Made by a program: the position numbers and the translations under genes
The notes under the pieces: model-generated
What the model was told of the DNA's origin: nothing
What the model saw: only the letters and a program-made list of their open reading frames with translations
Database searches by the model: none
Part shown: piece after piece, positions 34,850 through 43,990 of the stretch
Layout of the letters: every line of letters starts with the position of its first letter
How positions within the stretch are numbered: the first letter of the stretch is position 1
DNA from: NORP240 sp965222175
GTDB taxonomy: Bacteria; Pseudomonadota; Gammaproteobacteria; Pseudomonadales; Pseudohongiellaceae
Direction of reading: 5' to 3'
Assembly: GCA_965222175.1 (NCBI GenBank)
Contig: OZ244938.1
Coordinates: 1,860,001 to 1,924,000 of the forward strand
DNA length: 64,000 nucleotides

Positions 34850-37816
34850 TTACAGCGTGATCTGGTTTATCTCCTCCAGGCTGCTGGCAGCGAGATTCCC
34901 TTTGCTGGTGACAATGCCGACACTCGACTGATCGGTTTTTAACCAGGTTTCCGCCACGCGTTTCAGGTCATCCTGGGTGACCGCCAGGATATTCCGGCGA
35001 AACCTGGACAGGTAATTCCGGTCGCGGCCGAACAGGTTGTTAAAGAAAGCCCGTTTGGCCTCACCCGCCGGAGACGATGGCTTGTCCATGCTGGCAATCA
35101 CGCCCAGAACAGCTTCTTCCAGCAGTCTTGGCTCGTGTTTTTCCTGGATAACCCAGTCAACTGCCCGGTCGAAATCCTGCAACGTCTGCTCCAGCCTGGG
35201 ATCGCGATAGGAAAAGAAGCGGAAGGAAGCCGAGGTCGCATCCTGGTTGGCACCGGCGCCGTAGGCACCACCCTGTTCCCGGATGGCCCGGTGCAGGAAA
35301 CCGTTGCGCAGAAAACCGGCAAGCACGGTCAGTGGTGCATGATCCGGGTGACCGGATGGCACCGTGGGAAATGCCATGGCGCAGAAATTAACCTGGGTCG
35401 GAATAATCCAGGCTTCGCTGATGTTCTCACGGCTGGCGGGTAGTGCCAGGCCGGTAAAATCACCTGGTGCAGGAGCCTTGTCCCACCTGTTGCGGATGTC
35501 AGCAAGAGCATTTTCGCGAAACTCCGGTTCGGCGATAGACAGGAACTGGCGGGGAGCCGCCAGCACCAGCCGGTGAATCTGTGCCAGCTGGTCCAGCACG
35601 TACTGCAGCCGGTCCGATTCCTGGACGCTGTCTTTCAGGTTTTTCAGTGCCCTGATTCCTTCCAGTCCGCCGGACTGGTGGGCCAGGCTGGCGGCAGGAC
35701 TCATCCTGCTCGATGCCAGGCTCATGGCCAGGGCATGCCCATGACCGGTGATACCGCTCACCTTTCGGTCACACAATTGCTCGATGATTTCCCGTAACCG
35801 GCGATCTTCATCGAAGCGGACTTCATTCAGGGTTCGGGACAGCAGGTCCGTCAACTCCGCGTGGTTGGCCTGCAGGGCTTTGGATGACAGCACCAGGTAA
35901 CCGTCCACCTGTTGCTCGTCGGCAATGGCACTGCGGATACTGCTGAAATAATTGACGCCTCCGCTGATGCGGGACTGCCAGGTCTGAACCCCGGTGTAGT
36001 CCATGTCGCCGACACCGAGTTCCGCAAGACAGCTGGTATACAATGGTAACAATGGCTGCTGTTCGTCGTTCAGTCGGGGAATTTTCATGACGACCTGCTG
36101 ATAACACAGGCCGTTGGTACCCTGGCCGTAGCTGGTTACAGCCTGTCCGTTGCCTGGCAGCTCAGTTGTCTCGCCTTCCGGCAATTCCACGGACTGCGGA
36201 ATATCTTCCAATCCCACCCGGGGGAGCAGATCCGGGTCGTCTACCTGTTCCTGGCGCTTGGCAAGCGCCTTGGAGAGGCTGACTATCTCATCGACCTGGC
36301 CCCGGGTCAGCTGCTCCTGAATAGTCTGCAGGCGTCGCTGCTCTGCTGCCGTTTTGCGTTCAGCCAGGTGGGGATCGGGTTTCAGTGTCAGCGTCAGTCG
36401 ATGTTGATTGTCCAGGAGCAGCCTGGTGATCAGGTCGGGAACGAACTGCGGATTCTGTATCTCTCGCCTGAGGTCTTCCAGGACCGGGTCGATGTCCAGC
36501 AGGCTTATGGGGTCGCCACGGTGAACGGCGATGGACAGGCCGGAGAGAATGAGCTGCAGGCCATAGGGGTAGCTGTCACCGGTGATTTCCCGCTGATGCA
36601 GTTCCAACTGGTGCAAAGCCGCCTCGACCTGCTCCTGGGGAACACCGTTCTCCGTGATCTTCCGCAGGGTATCAAGCACCAGCGTTTCCACGGCCTGGGT
36701 GGCGTCGACCGCGCAACCCTCCAGCCCACACATGAAGCTCATTTCCCGCTGGCTATCCTCCAGGCCGCACATGGGCGATGGTGAGGTGCCAAGTTCGGTT
36801 GTTTCCAGCACGTTGAGCAACGGGCTGGCGCTGTTGTCCAGCAGGACGATATTGAGAAGTTGTGCTTCGAACAACTCTTTCAGATCGATACTCTTGTCCA
36901 GGAGCCAGGCAACCACAACGTGCGTCCTGTTGCCCTCGGATTCTTCGCTGTTGTAGTACTCCTCCACGCGTATGGGGGCCAGGTAGCGTTTTTCGTCGCT
37001 GACGGATATATCCACATCCAGCCGATCGAACCTGGATAACGCCAGGGTATCGAATTTCTCCTGCAGCTCGACGGCAGGGATATCCCCGAAGGTCATGAAA
37101 ACCGCGTTGCTTGGGTGATAATGCGTCTTGTAGAACTCGCGCAGCTGTTCGTAGCTCAGGTCGGGGATTTCGTCCGGCTCTCCACCGCTGTTGTAGTGAT
37201 AGGTTGTGGTCGGGTACAGGTACCTGCTGAGAGTGTGCCAAAGAACACTGTTCGTGGAACTCATGGCACCTTTCATTTCGTTGTACACTACGCCCTTGAA
37301 CTGAAGAGGTGTAGTGCTGTCGGTTGGTTCAGAAAACTCCAGGCGGTGCCCTTCCTGGGCAAAATCGAGATGGTGTAGCCTGGAAAAAAACGTGGCATCA
37401 AGATAGACATTCAGCAGATTGAAGTAATCCTTGCGATTCTTGCTGGCAAAGGGATAGGCAGTCCAGTCACTGCTGGTAAAGGCATTCATGAAAGTGTTCA
37501 GTGAACGTCGGATCATCATGAAAAACGGATCTCTCACCGGATACTTTTCACTGCCACACAGCGCCGTGTGTTCGAGAATATGGGCGACGCCTGTCGAGTC
37601 CATGGGAACCGTACGGAAGGCCACGAGAAATACGTTTTCTGGATGATCGCTGGCCAGGTGATAGTGCAGCGCACCGGTCTTGCGGTGCCGGAATTCCTGG
37701 ACGGTCAGGTTCAACGAGGCGATTTCCTCGCTTCTGATCCAGTCGAAAGCAGGGTGGGCAGCGCGTGACGCTGATTCCGCCTGGCTGTTTTGCTGGTTCT
37801 GTGCAGTCATGGTCAT
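34850..37816 (-). CDS. Insulinase-family metallopeptidase (M16C, PreP-like)
   Basis: A 988-residue peptidase with the inverted zinc motif HILEH (HxxEH, near residue 80), a third ligand Glu in VVYNEMKGAMSS, and the four-domain length of presequence-protease/falcilysin types. These enclose and cut unstructured peptides. No signal peptide is seen, so it is predicted cytoplasmic. It stands 18 bases downstream of the GTPase gene that precedes it on the same strand. Confidence 0.93.
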   Translation of the reverse strand: MTMTAQNQQNSQAESASRAAHPAFDWIRSEEIASLNLTVQEFRHRKTGALHYHLASDHPENVFLVAFRTVPMDSTGVAHILEHTALCGSEKYPVRDPFFMMIRRSLNTFMNAFTSSDWTAYPFASKNRKDYFNLLNVYLDATFFSRLHHLDFAQEGHRLEFSEPTDSTTPLQFKGVVYNEMKGAMSSTNSVLWHTLSRYLYPTTTYHYNSGGEPDEIPDLSYEQLREFYKTHYHPSNAVFMTFGDIPAVELQEKFDTLALSRFDRLDVDISVSDEKRYLAPIRVEEYYNSEESEGNRTHVVVAWLLDKSIDLKELFEAQLLNIVLLDNSASPLLNVLETTELGTSPSPMCGLEDSQREMSFMCGLEGCAVDATQAVETLVLDTLRKITENGVPQEQVEAALHQLELHQREITGDSYPYGLQLILSGLSIAVHRGDPISLLDIDPVLEDLRREIQNPQFVPDLITRLLLDNQHRLTLTLKPDPHLAERKTAAEQRRLQTIQEQLTRGQVDEIVSLSKALAKRQEQVDDPDLLPRVGLEDIPQSVELPEGETTELPGNGQAVTSYGQGTNGLCYQQVVMKIPRLNDEQQPLLPLYTSCLAELGVGDMDYTGVQTWQSRISGGVNYFSSIRSAIADEQQVDGYLVLSSKALQANHAELTDLLSRTLNEVRFDEDRRLREIIEQLCDRKVSGITGHGHALAMSLASSRMSPAASLAHQSGGLEGIRALKNLKDSVQESDRLQYVLDQLAQIHRLVLAAPRQFLSIAEPEFRENALADIRNRWDKAPAPGDFTGLALPASRENISEAWIIPTQVNFCAMAFPTVPSGHPDHAPLTVLAGFLRNGFLHRAIREQGGAYGAGANQDATSASFRFFSYRDPRLEQTLQDFDRAVDWVIQEKHEPRLLEEAVLGVIASMDKPSSPAGEAKRAFFNNLFGRDRNYLSRFRRNILAVTQDDLKRVAETWLKTDQSSVGIVTSKGNLAASSLEEINQITL

Positions 37817-37834
37817 GTCAGTGATAAGCCTTTG

Positions 37835-38689
37835 TCAGTGTGTCTGTCCAGTGCCTGGCGCCGGGGGAGGCGGTTCCAGGGTAATCCGGCCCAGCCGACC
37901 AGACCGAAGGTCGCCCAATAATAGTTCGGATACCCGGTACCAGTCCACGCTGTTGCCACTCCCCAGGCAGCCATGAGTCCGGGCGATGAGGGTCAGCAGC
38001 TGTTCAGCGTCCGATGGCGGTTGCTCCAGGCGATAACGGGATTGCAGCAGCGGATAGTAGTTCTCCAGCAGGATCTCCGCAGCGAACCAGCCGACGTCCT
38101 CGACATCAATAGCAGTGTTCCTGATGGTTCCCAGGGTCGCCAGCAGGTAGGCGGCACGCTGGTCCTCCAGCCTTGGCCACATCATGCCCGGTGTATCGAC
38201 CAGGAACCAGTCATCTTCCAGCCTGACCCGCTGCTGTGCCCGGGTGACCGCCGGCTCATTGCCTGTCTTGGCAACTTTCCGTGACAGTATCTGGTTGAGC
38301 AGCGTGGACTTGCCCACATTGGGAATGCCGGTTATCAGCGCCTGGTGCCGGTCACCCGGATGCTTCGCGGGTTCTACCAGGGACCGGCAATCCGCCATCA
38401 GTTGCTGACGGGTCAGCTGGCGGTCCAGTCCGTTCAGCAAACAGCGTGTGGCGGGCTGTCGATTAAAATAGGCCAGCCAGGCAGCGGTGCTTGCCGGTTC
38501 TGCCAGGTCCGTTTTGCTGAGAATCCTGATACAGGGGAGCTGCCCACGCAACCGGGCCAACAACGGGTTGGAGCTGGCCAGCGGTACCCTGGCATCCAGC
38601 AGCTCGATTACGATGTCGGTGTCGGCCATGGCCGCTGACAGCTGCTGGCGTGCCTTGTGCATGTGTCCTGGATACCAGGAAATCGGCAT
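37835..38689 (-). CDS. ylqF: YlqF/RbgA-type circularly permuted GTPase
   Basis: A 284-residue GTPase thought to act in 50S ribosome assembly. The motif order is permuted: SKTD (G4) near residue 59 precedes GIPNVGKST (G1) near 122 and DTPG (G3) near 168. The start MPISWYPGHMHKARQQL at 38689 is the conserved N-terminus; the open frame further upstream is not family sequence. Divergent from bolA. Confidence 0.92.
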   Translation of the reverse strand: MPISWYPGHMHKARQQLSAAMADTDIVIELLDARVPLASSNPLLARLRGQLPCIRILSKTDLAEPASTAAWLAYFNRQPATRCLLNGLDRQLTRQQLMADCRSLVEPAKHPGDRHQALITGIPNVGKSTLLNQILSRKVAKTGNEPAVTRAQQRVRLEDDWFLVDTPGMMWPRLEDQRAAYLLATLGTIRNTAIDVEDVGWFAAEILLENYYPLLQSRYRLEQPPSDAEQLLTLIARTHGCLGSGNSVDWYRVSELLLGDLRSGRLGRITLEPPPPAPGTGQTH

Positions 38690-38821
38690 GGTACGGTCCC
38701 AGGGCCTGTTCACACCAAGGGCCCTCTGATTAAAGCGCCTCAGTGTACCTGTGGCTGGTATAATTTTCAGCCACAGCAGTGACAGTTGAACAACCGGCCA
38801 TCGCCCGACAGGAATTCTGCA

Positions 38822-39139
38822 ATGACTACGCAACTGACCATAGAGAACAAACTGGAAGAAGCCCTGAATCCTGACTATCTCGCCGTGGAGAATGAAAGTC
38901 ACCAGCATGGAGGTCCGGCAACGGACAGCCACTTCAAGGTGACGGTTGTTTCTTCCCGGTTCGAAGGACAACTGCTGGTAAAGCGGCACAGGGAGATCTA
39001 TTCGCTGATGAGCGATCAACTGGCCGGTGGTGTCCACGCGCTTGCCCTGCACCTGTATACACCGGAGGAATGGGCAGCCCGCCGGGAGGCGACACCCTTG
39101 TCACCGGATTGCCGGGGAGGCAGCAAGGCCGACGCCTGA
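38822..39139 (+). CDS. bolA: BolA family protein
   Basis: A 105-residue protein. BolA family features are NPDYLAVENESHQH, FKVTVVSSRFEGQLLVKRHR with the conserved RHR region, and the C-terminal HALALHLYTPEEW with the conserved histidines. BolA proteins bind monothiol glutaredoxins with a [2Fe-2S] cluster and influence transcription. The ATG at 38822 follows AGGA. Confidence 0.93.
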   Translation: MTTQLTIENKLEEALNPDYLAVENESHQHGGPATDSHFKVTVVSSRFEGQLLVKRHREIYSLMSDQLAGGVHALALHLYTPEEWAARREATPLSPDCRGGSKADA

Positions 39140-39571
39140 TCGGGGGCTTCACCGGAAGCAGGACAGCGGGGATCGGCTGCGTCGACGGCGGACCGGCAGA
39201 GGTCGGGCGTGGGGCGGTCCAGGTCGACGGAAAAACGGGTTGGTCGCAGACAGTGTCTGCAGAGTCCCGGGCGGGCAGTCATTGCAGAGGGCGGAGCATG
39301 GAAACCTGCGTCATGGACAAACAGTGAATGTGATATTATGCGGCTGCCAGTTATCGCCTGTTCTTTCCGGTATAACACCATGTTCTGCCCCCGTGACGCC
39401 ACAATCGTGCAGTCTATTGATCAGCAGTTTATCGATCAGGGGTCTTTCGACCAGCAGTTGCGACACGACTGCGCCGCAATCGTCACGGCAATCATTTGCG
39501 GTAACTGGTACACCCATGGCAACGATTGCGTGACACCGATAACGTCGGCCTAACACGGAGTTGATTTTTTT
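39140..39571. other. Gene-free gap downstream of bolA
   Basis: About 430 bases in which three frames stay open for 80-110 codons but none resembles a known family or has a good ribosome site. The sequence near 39415-39460 has loose direct repeats (GATCAGCAGTT and GACCAGCAGTT). Nothing else recognised. Confidence 0.5.
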
Positions 39572-40510
39572 ATGACGTCTACCCAGGATTCATCCACGCA
39601 GGAATCGTCGCCACCGGCCGGATCTGACAATGCCCCTGACAACGCGGTTGCTGAAAAAAAACACAATGCGCTGAATGCCGTTAGTGGAAACAAGCGTGTA
39701 GCCACGCTGCGGCAACTGTTATCGGCCAGGGAACTGCCATTGGCAGCGACGGTAACTTTCCTGATGATAATGCTGCTGACCTACGCGCTGGTGCATCGGC
39801 ATGAGCGCCTTGCCCTGCAGGCCGCCGACATCGAGCCCATTGCCGTGTTCCCGGATTTCGCGACCATAGCCCGGGTGGAAATTAAAAAGCAGATGTTTTT
39901 CGATTTTCTGGAAATTTACGTGGATGCCCGCAACAGCCGCGTGGCAGACAATCGGCAGCGCCTGCTGGATCTGGCCGCAGCCATGGACAGCGGGGCCGCC
40001 TTAACCGCCGAGCAGCGAACCCGACTGGAAGAGCTGGCCGGGCGCTACTACCTGGATCAGGAAGACCTGCCTGATCACGAAATTATCGCGGAACTGCTGA
40101 AGCGAGTGGATGCAATTCCCGCGCCCCTGGCACTGGCTCAGGCGGCCACCGAATCAGCCTGGGGCACCTCCCGGTTCGCCCTGCAGGGCAACAACCTGTT
40201 TGGTCAATGGTGTTATGACAATGGCTGTGGCATCGTTCCCAGGCGTCGCAATGCCAATGCCACGCACGAAGTTCAGGCCTTCGATACCATCGCCGATGCA
40301 GTCGATGCCTATTTCATGAATCTGAATACCCATGATCGCTACGAAGCCTTTCGCGCCATGCGTTCGCAAATGCGCAGTCAGCAGGGCAGGCTGGATCCCC
40401 TGGAACTGGCGTCCGGCCTGGAAGGATACTCGGAAAGGGGCCCCGACTATGTCGATGAAGTTCAGACCATCATTAAGCAGAACGATCTAGTCGATAAGTA
40501 CAGCGGCTGA
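39572..40510 (+). CDS. Bax-like glucosaminidase domain protein
   Basis: A 312-residue membrane-anchored protein. One N-terminal transmembrane segment (LPLAATVTFLMIMLLTYALV, ~55-75) leads to a periplasmic glucosaminidase domain of the Bax/FlgJ kind with QAATESAWGTSRFALQGNNLFGQWC (catalytic Glu) and the DAVDAYFMNLNTHDRYEAFR segment. It should cleave peptidoglycan. It converges on a polysaccharide deacetylase gene. Confidence 0.9.
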   Translation: MTSTQDSSTQESSPPAGSDNAPDNAVAEKKHNALNAVSGNKRVATLRQLLSARELPLAATVTFLMIMLLTYALVHRHERLALQAADIEPIAVFPDFATIARVEIKKQMFFDFLEIYVDARNSRVADNRQRLLDLAAAMDSGAALTAEQRTRLEELAGRYYLDQEDLPDHEIIAELLKRVDAIPAPLALAQAATESAWGTSRFALQGNNLFGQWCYDNGCGIVPRRRNANATHEVQAFDTIADAVDAYFMNLNTHDRYEAFRAMRSQMRSQQGRLDPLELASGLEGYSERGPDYVDEVQTIIKQNDLVDKYSG

Positions 40511-40527
40511 GACCCGTAATCGTCCGG

Positions 40528-41586
40528 TTACTCCCCCCGGGCCGGATTGATCCATTGCACCGAATACCAGAAATACCGATTGGAGCCGGGCTGGGGGGCG
40601 GTACAGATATAACGCCAGCGCCTGGCGGTGAAGGTCTGCTCCGATTGTAACGACAGCAAACCCTGTTCCTGGTTGAGCCAGGTCGTGCTAATGGGATTGC
40701 CGTCAGCGAAACAGTTGATCTGTTCGAAGCGGTAATCACCTGGCAGAAATTCCAGCACTACGGCAGGGTTGTCGCTGGTGGTCACCGGGTTTTCGGGATT
40801 CCGCCCACCCACACGGAATGCCAGGGAAGCAAATTTGTCCCGGGCCGTTTCCAGGCGGGCATAGACGCCCGCCAGGGGATAGCGCGGAATGGCCAGGAAG
40901 TCGGAGTGGAATCCGACGGCGCCGGAGTTCTGGGCAACGCCAAGGAAACCTTCCTCCTCAAGCAAGCGCCGGATAGCGGGATCGTATTCACCATAGGGGT
41001 AGGCCAGGATCCTGTGGGACTGTCCGGTATTGGCCGCGATACGCTGCTCCGCTGCCAGCAGGTTTTCCCGCAGTCGCTGAATTCTGTCGGCGTCACTCTC
41101 ACCCGCAACGGGCTCCAGCATGTAGGGATGATCCACCATGTGGTTGGCAATCAGGGCGCCGCTTTCAACCATTTCGTTAATCTGATCCCAGTCCATGAAG
41201 CCGGGCTGGTTGTCGTCAATGGGCTGGGTGCTGACAAAAAGGGTGAAGGGAAAGCCGAATTCCACCAGCAACGGAAAGGCATTTTCATAGATGGAAAGGT
41301 AGCCGTCGTCGAACGTAATGGCGATACTGCGGTCCGGGATCTGCTCCCGGCTGCGCAGGGCAGCCAGCATGTCATCCAGTGCCATCACGTGAAATCCGTT
41401 GTCGCGGAGGTACTGGAGGTGCCGTCGAAAGTCGTCGGGAGAGATTGTAGTGGATGGCGGAGTGCCGGTATCGACGTGGTGGTACTGGACAATGACGCCG
41501 TGTTCCGCCGCCATGGCGCCAGCCGGCAGGTTTATCAACAGCATCAGGAGGATCAACAGCTTGGGTATTTTCTTGTCGGCTTCCAT
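40528..41586 (-). CDS. Secreted polysaccharide deacetylase family protein
   Basis: A 352-residue carbohydrate esterase family 4 protein with a signal peptide (LLILLMLLINLPAGAMA, cut near residue 26). NodB-type motifs are TFDDGY (Asp pair), HMVDH (metal His pair) and AYPYGEYD. The ~100-residue C-terminal extension is a beta-rich module of unknown role. It may act on peptidoglycan or another N-acetylated glycan; the substrate is open. Confidence 0.9.
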   Translation of the reverse strand: MEADKKIPKLLILLMLLINLPAGAMAAEHGVIVQYHHVDTGTPPSTTISPDDFRRHLQYLRDNGFHVMALDDMLAALRSREQIPDRSIAITFDDGYLSIYENAFPLLVEFGFPFTLFVSTQPIDDNQPGFMDWDQINEMVESGALIANHMVDHPYMLEPVAGESDADRIQRLRENLLAAEQRIAANTGQSHRILAYPYGEYDPAIRRLLEEEGFLGVAQNSGAVGFHSDFLAIPRYPLAGVYARLETARDKFASLAFRVGGRNPENPVTTSDNPAVVLEFLPGDYRFEQINCFADGNPISTTWLNQEQGLLSLQSEQTFTARRWRYICTAPQPGSNRYFWYSVQWINPARGE

Positions 41587-41762
41587 GGGCTCTCCATCGA
41601 TTGCTGTTCCGGACTGGCAGACTTTACGGACATGATAGCGTAAAGGCCGATGGCTGCCACACTGCCAGCGGCATCCGCAGTGCCAAGGGCGACCGGACCT
41701 TGCCGGGAATGTTTCGCGTCATGAAAGCTGGCCGTGATTTCAATTTCGCCAGTCGCGGGCGC

Positions 41763-41768
41763 TATAAT
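41763..41768 (+). promoter_or_regulatory. TATAAT -10 element upstream of fadB
   Basis: A perfect -10 hexamer lies 47 bases before the fadB ATG. A good -35 is not evident (TTCAAT with 18-base spacing is the best), so an activator may be needed. Confidence 0.5.
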
Positions 41769-41815
41769 ACGCCACCGCGTAGCATCCACGTTGTCGGGGC
41801 CTGTCCCGGGAGAAA

Positions 41816-43975
41816 ATGAACATGATATACAAAGGAGCGGCCCTGTCCGTCGAACAATTGGCCTCCGGAGTTGCCAGCCTGGTGTTCGATCTGCAGGATT
41901 CGTCGGTGAACAAGTTCAACCGGGCCACGTTGCTGGAACTGCGGGACGCCATCACCCTGGTGGACGAGGCGGACGTTCCCGGGCTGGTCATCAGCAGTGC
42001 CAAGAGCGGTTTTATCGTGGGCGCCGACATTACCGAATTTACCGCGATATTCGAGTCTTCGGAACAGGAGATTGTGGACTGGCTGCGTGAGGCAAACGCG
42101 ATTTTCAACAGTATCGAAGACCTGCATTGTCCTACGGTGACAGCCATCGACGGCGTTGCCCTGGGTGGTGGCATGGAACTGGCGCTGGCTACCGATTACC
42201 GGGTGGGGACGGCTGCGGCGACCCTGGGTTTTCCGGAGGTCAGGCTTGGCATTATTCCAGGCTTTGGCGGCACGGTGCGCATGCCCAGACTGATTGGTGC
42301 GGACAACGCCATCCAGTGGATCAGCAGCGGTCAGCAGGTCCGGGCCGAACAGGCATTCAAGGAAGGCGCGCTGGATGCCCTGGTGCAGGCCGACGGGCTG
42401 CTGGGTGCTGCCGAGAAGATTATCAGCCAGTGCAATGCCGGGAAGCTTGACTATCGGGCAGTGCGAACCAGAAAAACTTCACCGCTGATGCTTAACGCCA
42501 CGGAATCGATGGTGGTCTTCGAAACTGCCGGCGCGCTTGTTGCCCGCCAGGCCGGTACCAATTTCCCGGCACCGATTACCGCCGTGCAGACCATGCAAAA
42601 GGCCGCAGGTTCAGATCGCGATACGGCGCTTGAACACGAACATGCCGGGTTTGTAAAGGTTGCACGTACCGATGTTGCTGCCAACCTGATACAGCTTTTC
42701 TTGAATGATCAATATTTATCCGCCAGGGCCCGGAAGCTGCTGCCCGATGCCCGGGAAGTCAAACAGGCTGCGGTGCTGGGAGCGGGGATCATGGGTGGTG
42801 GCATCGCCTATCAGTCGGCACAGAAAGGAGTGCCGATAATAATGAAGGATATCGCCCGGGAAGGCCTCGATGCCGGCATGGCGGAGGCACGCAAGCAATT
42901 CGGTAAACGTGTCAGCAAAGGCAGAATGAGCAGCGAAAAAATGCTGGATGCCATGCTGACGATAACGCCGTCTCTTGATTACAGCGGCTTTGATCAGGTG
43001 GATGTCGTGGTCGAAGCGGTGGTCGAGAATCCAGAGGTGAAAAAGAAGGTCCTCGCTGAAGTGGAACAGCAGGTAAAAGATACGGCTGTCATTGCTACCA
43101 ATACATCGACAATTTCGATTACTTCGCTGGCCGACGCACTGCAGCGACCGGAGAATTTTTGTGGCATGCACTTCTTCAATCCCGTGCCGGTGATGCCACT
43201 GGTTGAAGTCATTCGCGGACCCGGCAGCAGTACCTCCGCAGTAGCCACCGTAGTGGCTTACGCAAAGGCGCTGGGGAAAACGCCGATCGTGGTGAACGAT
43301 TGCCCCGGGTTTCTGGTCAATCGCATTCTGTTCCCGTATTTCGGCGCGTTCTCACACCTGTTGCGGGATGGCGCCGATTATCGCGTGGTCGACCGGGTCA
43401 TGGAGAGGTTCGGTTGGCCCATGGGACCAGCCTACCTGCTGGACGTTATCGGCATGGACACCGGCGTTCATGCCCAGCGGGTGATGGCCGAGGGTTTTCC
43501 GGACCGGATGCAGTTTAATTTTACCAGTGCCATGGATGTCATGTATCAGCACGAGCGCCTGGGCCAGAAATCAGGTAAGGGTTTTTACCGATATGAGACT
43601 GATCGTCGCGGCAAGCCCGCCAAGCTGCTGGATGAAGAGGCGCTGGCCCTGGTGGCGACGGTGCAGGAATCGAATGCCGAGATCGCCGAGCAGGAGATTG
43701 TCGAGAGGATGATGCTGGCCATGTGCCTCGAAACCGTGCGGTGCCTCGAGGATGGTATTGTGGAAAGCCCGGTGGAGGCCGACATGGGCCTGGTACTGGG
43801 GCTTGGTTTTCCAACGTTTCGTGGTGGCGCGCTGCGCTACATCGATGCCATCGGTGTTTCCGCGTTTTGCCAGCTTGCCGATCGCTACAGTCACCTCGGT
43901 CCACTGTACGCGCCTACCGAGCGGCTCCGCACCATGGCGGCGGCGGGACAGACATTTTATCAGCCGCGCAGTTAG
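41816..43975 (+). CDS. fadB: Fatty acid oxidation complex subunit alpha FadB
   Basis: A 719-residue bifunctional enzyme: an N-terminal enoyl-CoA hydratase/isomerase (crotonase) domain (~1-190; oxyanion motifs SGFIVGADITEF and GVALGGGMELALATDYRV) and a 3-hydroxyacyl-CoA dehydrogenase part (~310-700; GAGIMGGGIA, HFFNPVPVMPLVEV, GNDC-type NDCPGFLVNRILFPYF). With FadA it runs beta-oxidation. The start MNMIYKG resembles E. coli FadB. Followed 15 bases later by fadA. Confidence 0.97.
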   Translation: MNMIYKGAALSVEQLASGVASLVFDLQDSSVNKFNRATLLELRDAITLVDEADVPGLVISSAKSGFIVGADITEFTAIFESSEQEIVDWLREANAIFNSIEDLHCPTVTAIDGVALGGGMELALATDYRVGTAAATLGFPEVRLGIIPGFGGTVRMPRLIGADNAIQWISSGQQVRAEQAFKEGALDALVQADGLLGAAEKIISQCNAGKLDYRAVRTRKTSPLMLNATESMVVFETAGALVARQAGTNFPAPITAVQTMQKAAGSDRDTALEHEHAGFVKVARTDVAANLIQLFLNDQYLSARARKLLPDAREVKQAAVLGAGIMGGGIAYQSAQKGVPIIMKDIAREGLDAGMAEARKQFGKRVSKGRMSSEKMLDAMLTITPSLDYSGFDQVDVVVEAVVENPEVKKKVLAEVEQQVKDTAVIATNTSTISITSLADALQRPENFCGMHFFNPVPVMPLVEVIRGPGSSTSAVATVVAYAKALGKTPIVVNDCPGFLVNRILFPYFGAFSHLLRDGADYRVVDRVMERFGWPMGPAYLLDVIGMDTGVHAQRVMAEGFPDRMQFNFTSAMDVMYQHERLGQKSGKGFYRYETDRRGKPAKLLDEEALALVATVQESNAEIAEQEIVERMMLAMCLETVRCLEDGIVESPVEADMGLVLGLGFPTFRGGALRYIDAIGVSAFCQLADRYSHLGPLYAPTERLRTMAAAGQTFYQPRS

Positions 43976-43990
43976 GCGGGAGGACAGTCA

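Noticed and set aside
34686..34931. An 81-codon + strand frame beginning MKQNPQFCLN with GGGAGAG before its ATG
   Set aside because: The ribosome site is good, but the frame runs into the 3' end of the minus-strand M16 peptidase gene, has no recognisable family and no clear promoter; kept as a possible spurious frame.
39140..39571. Possible small genes in the gap after bolA
   Set aside because: Three overlapping frames are open at once, none with a ribosome site or recognisable sequence.
42451..42684. Short antisense frames in fadB and other housekeeping genes
   Set aside because: These are frame shadows of high-GC genes with no independent signals.
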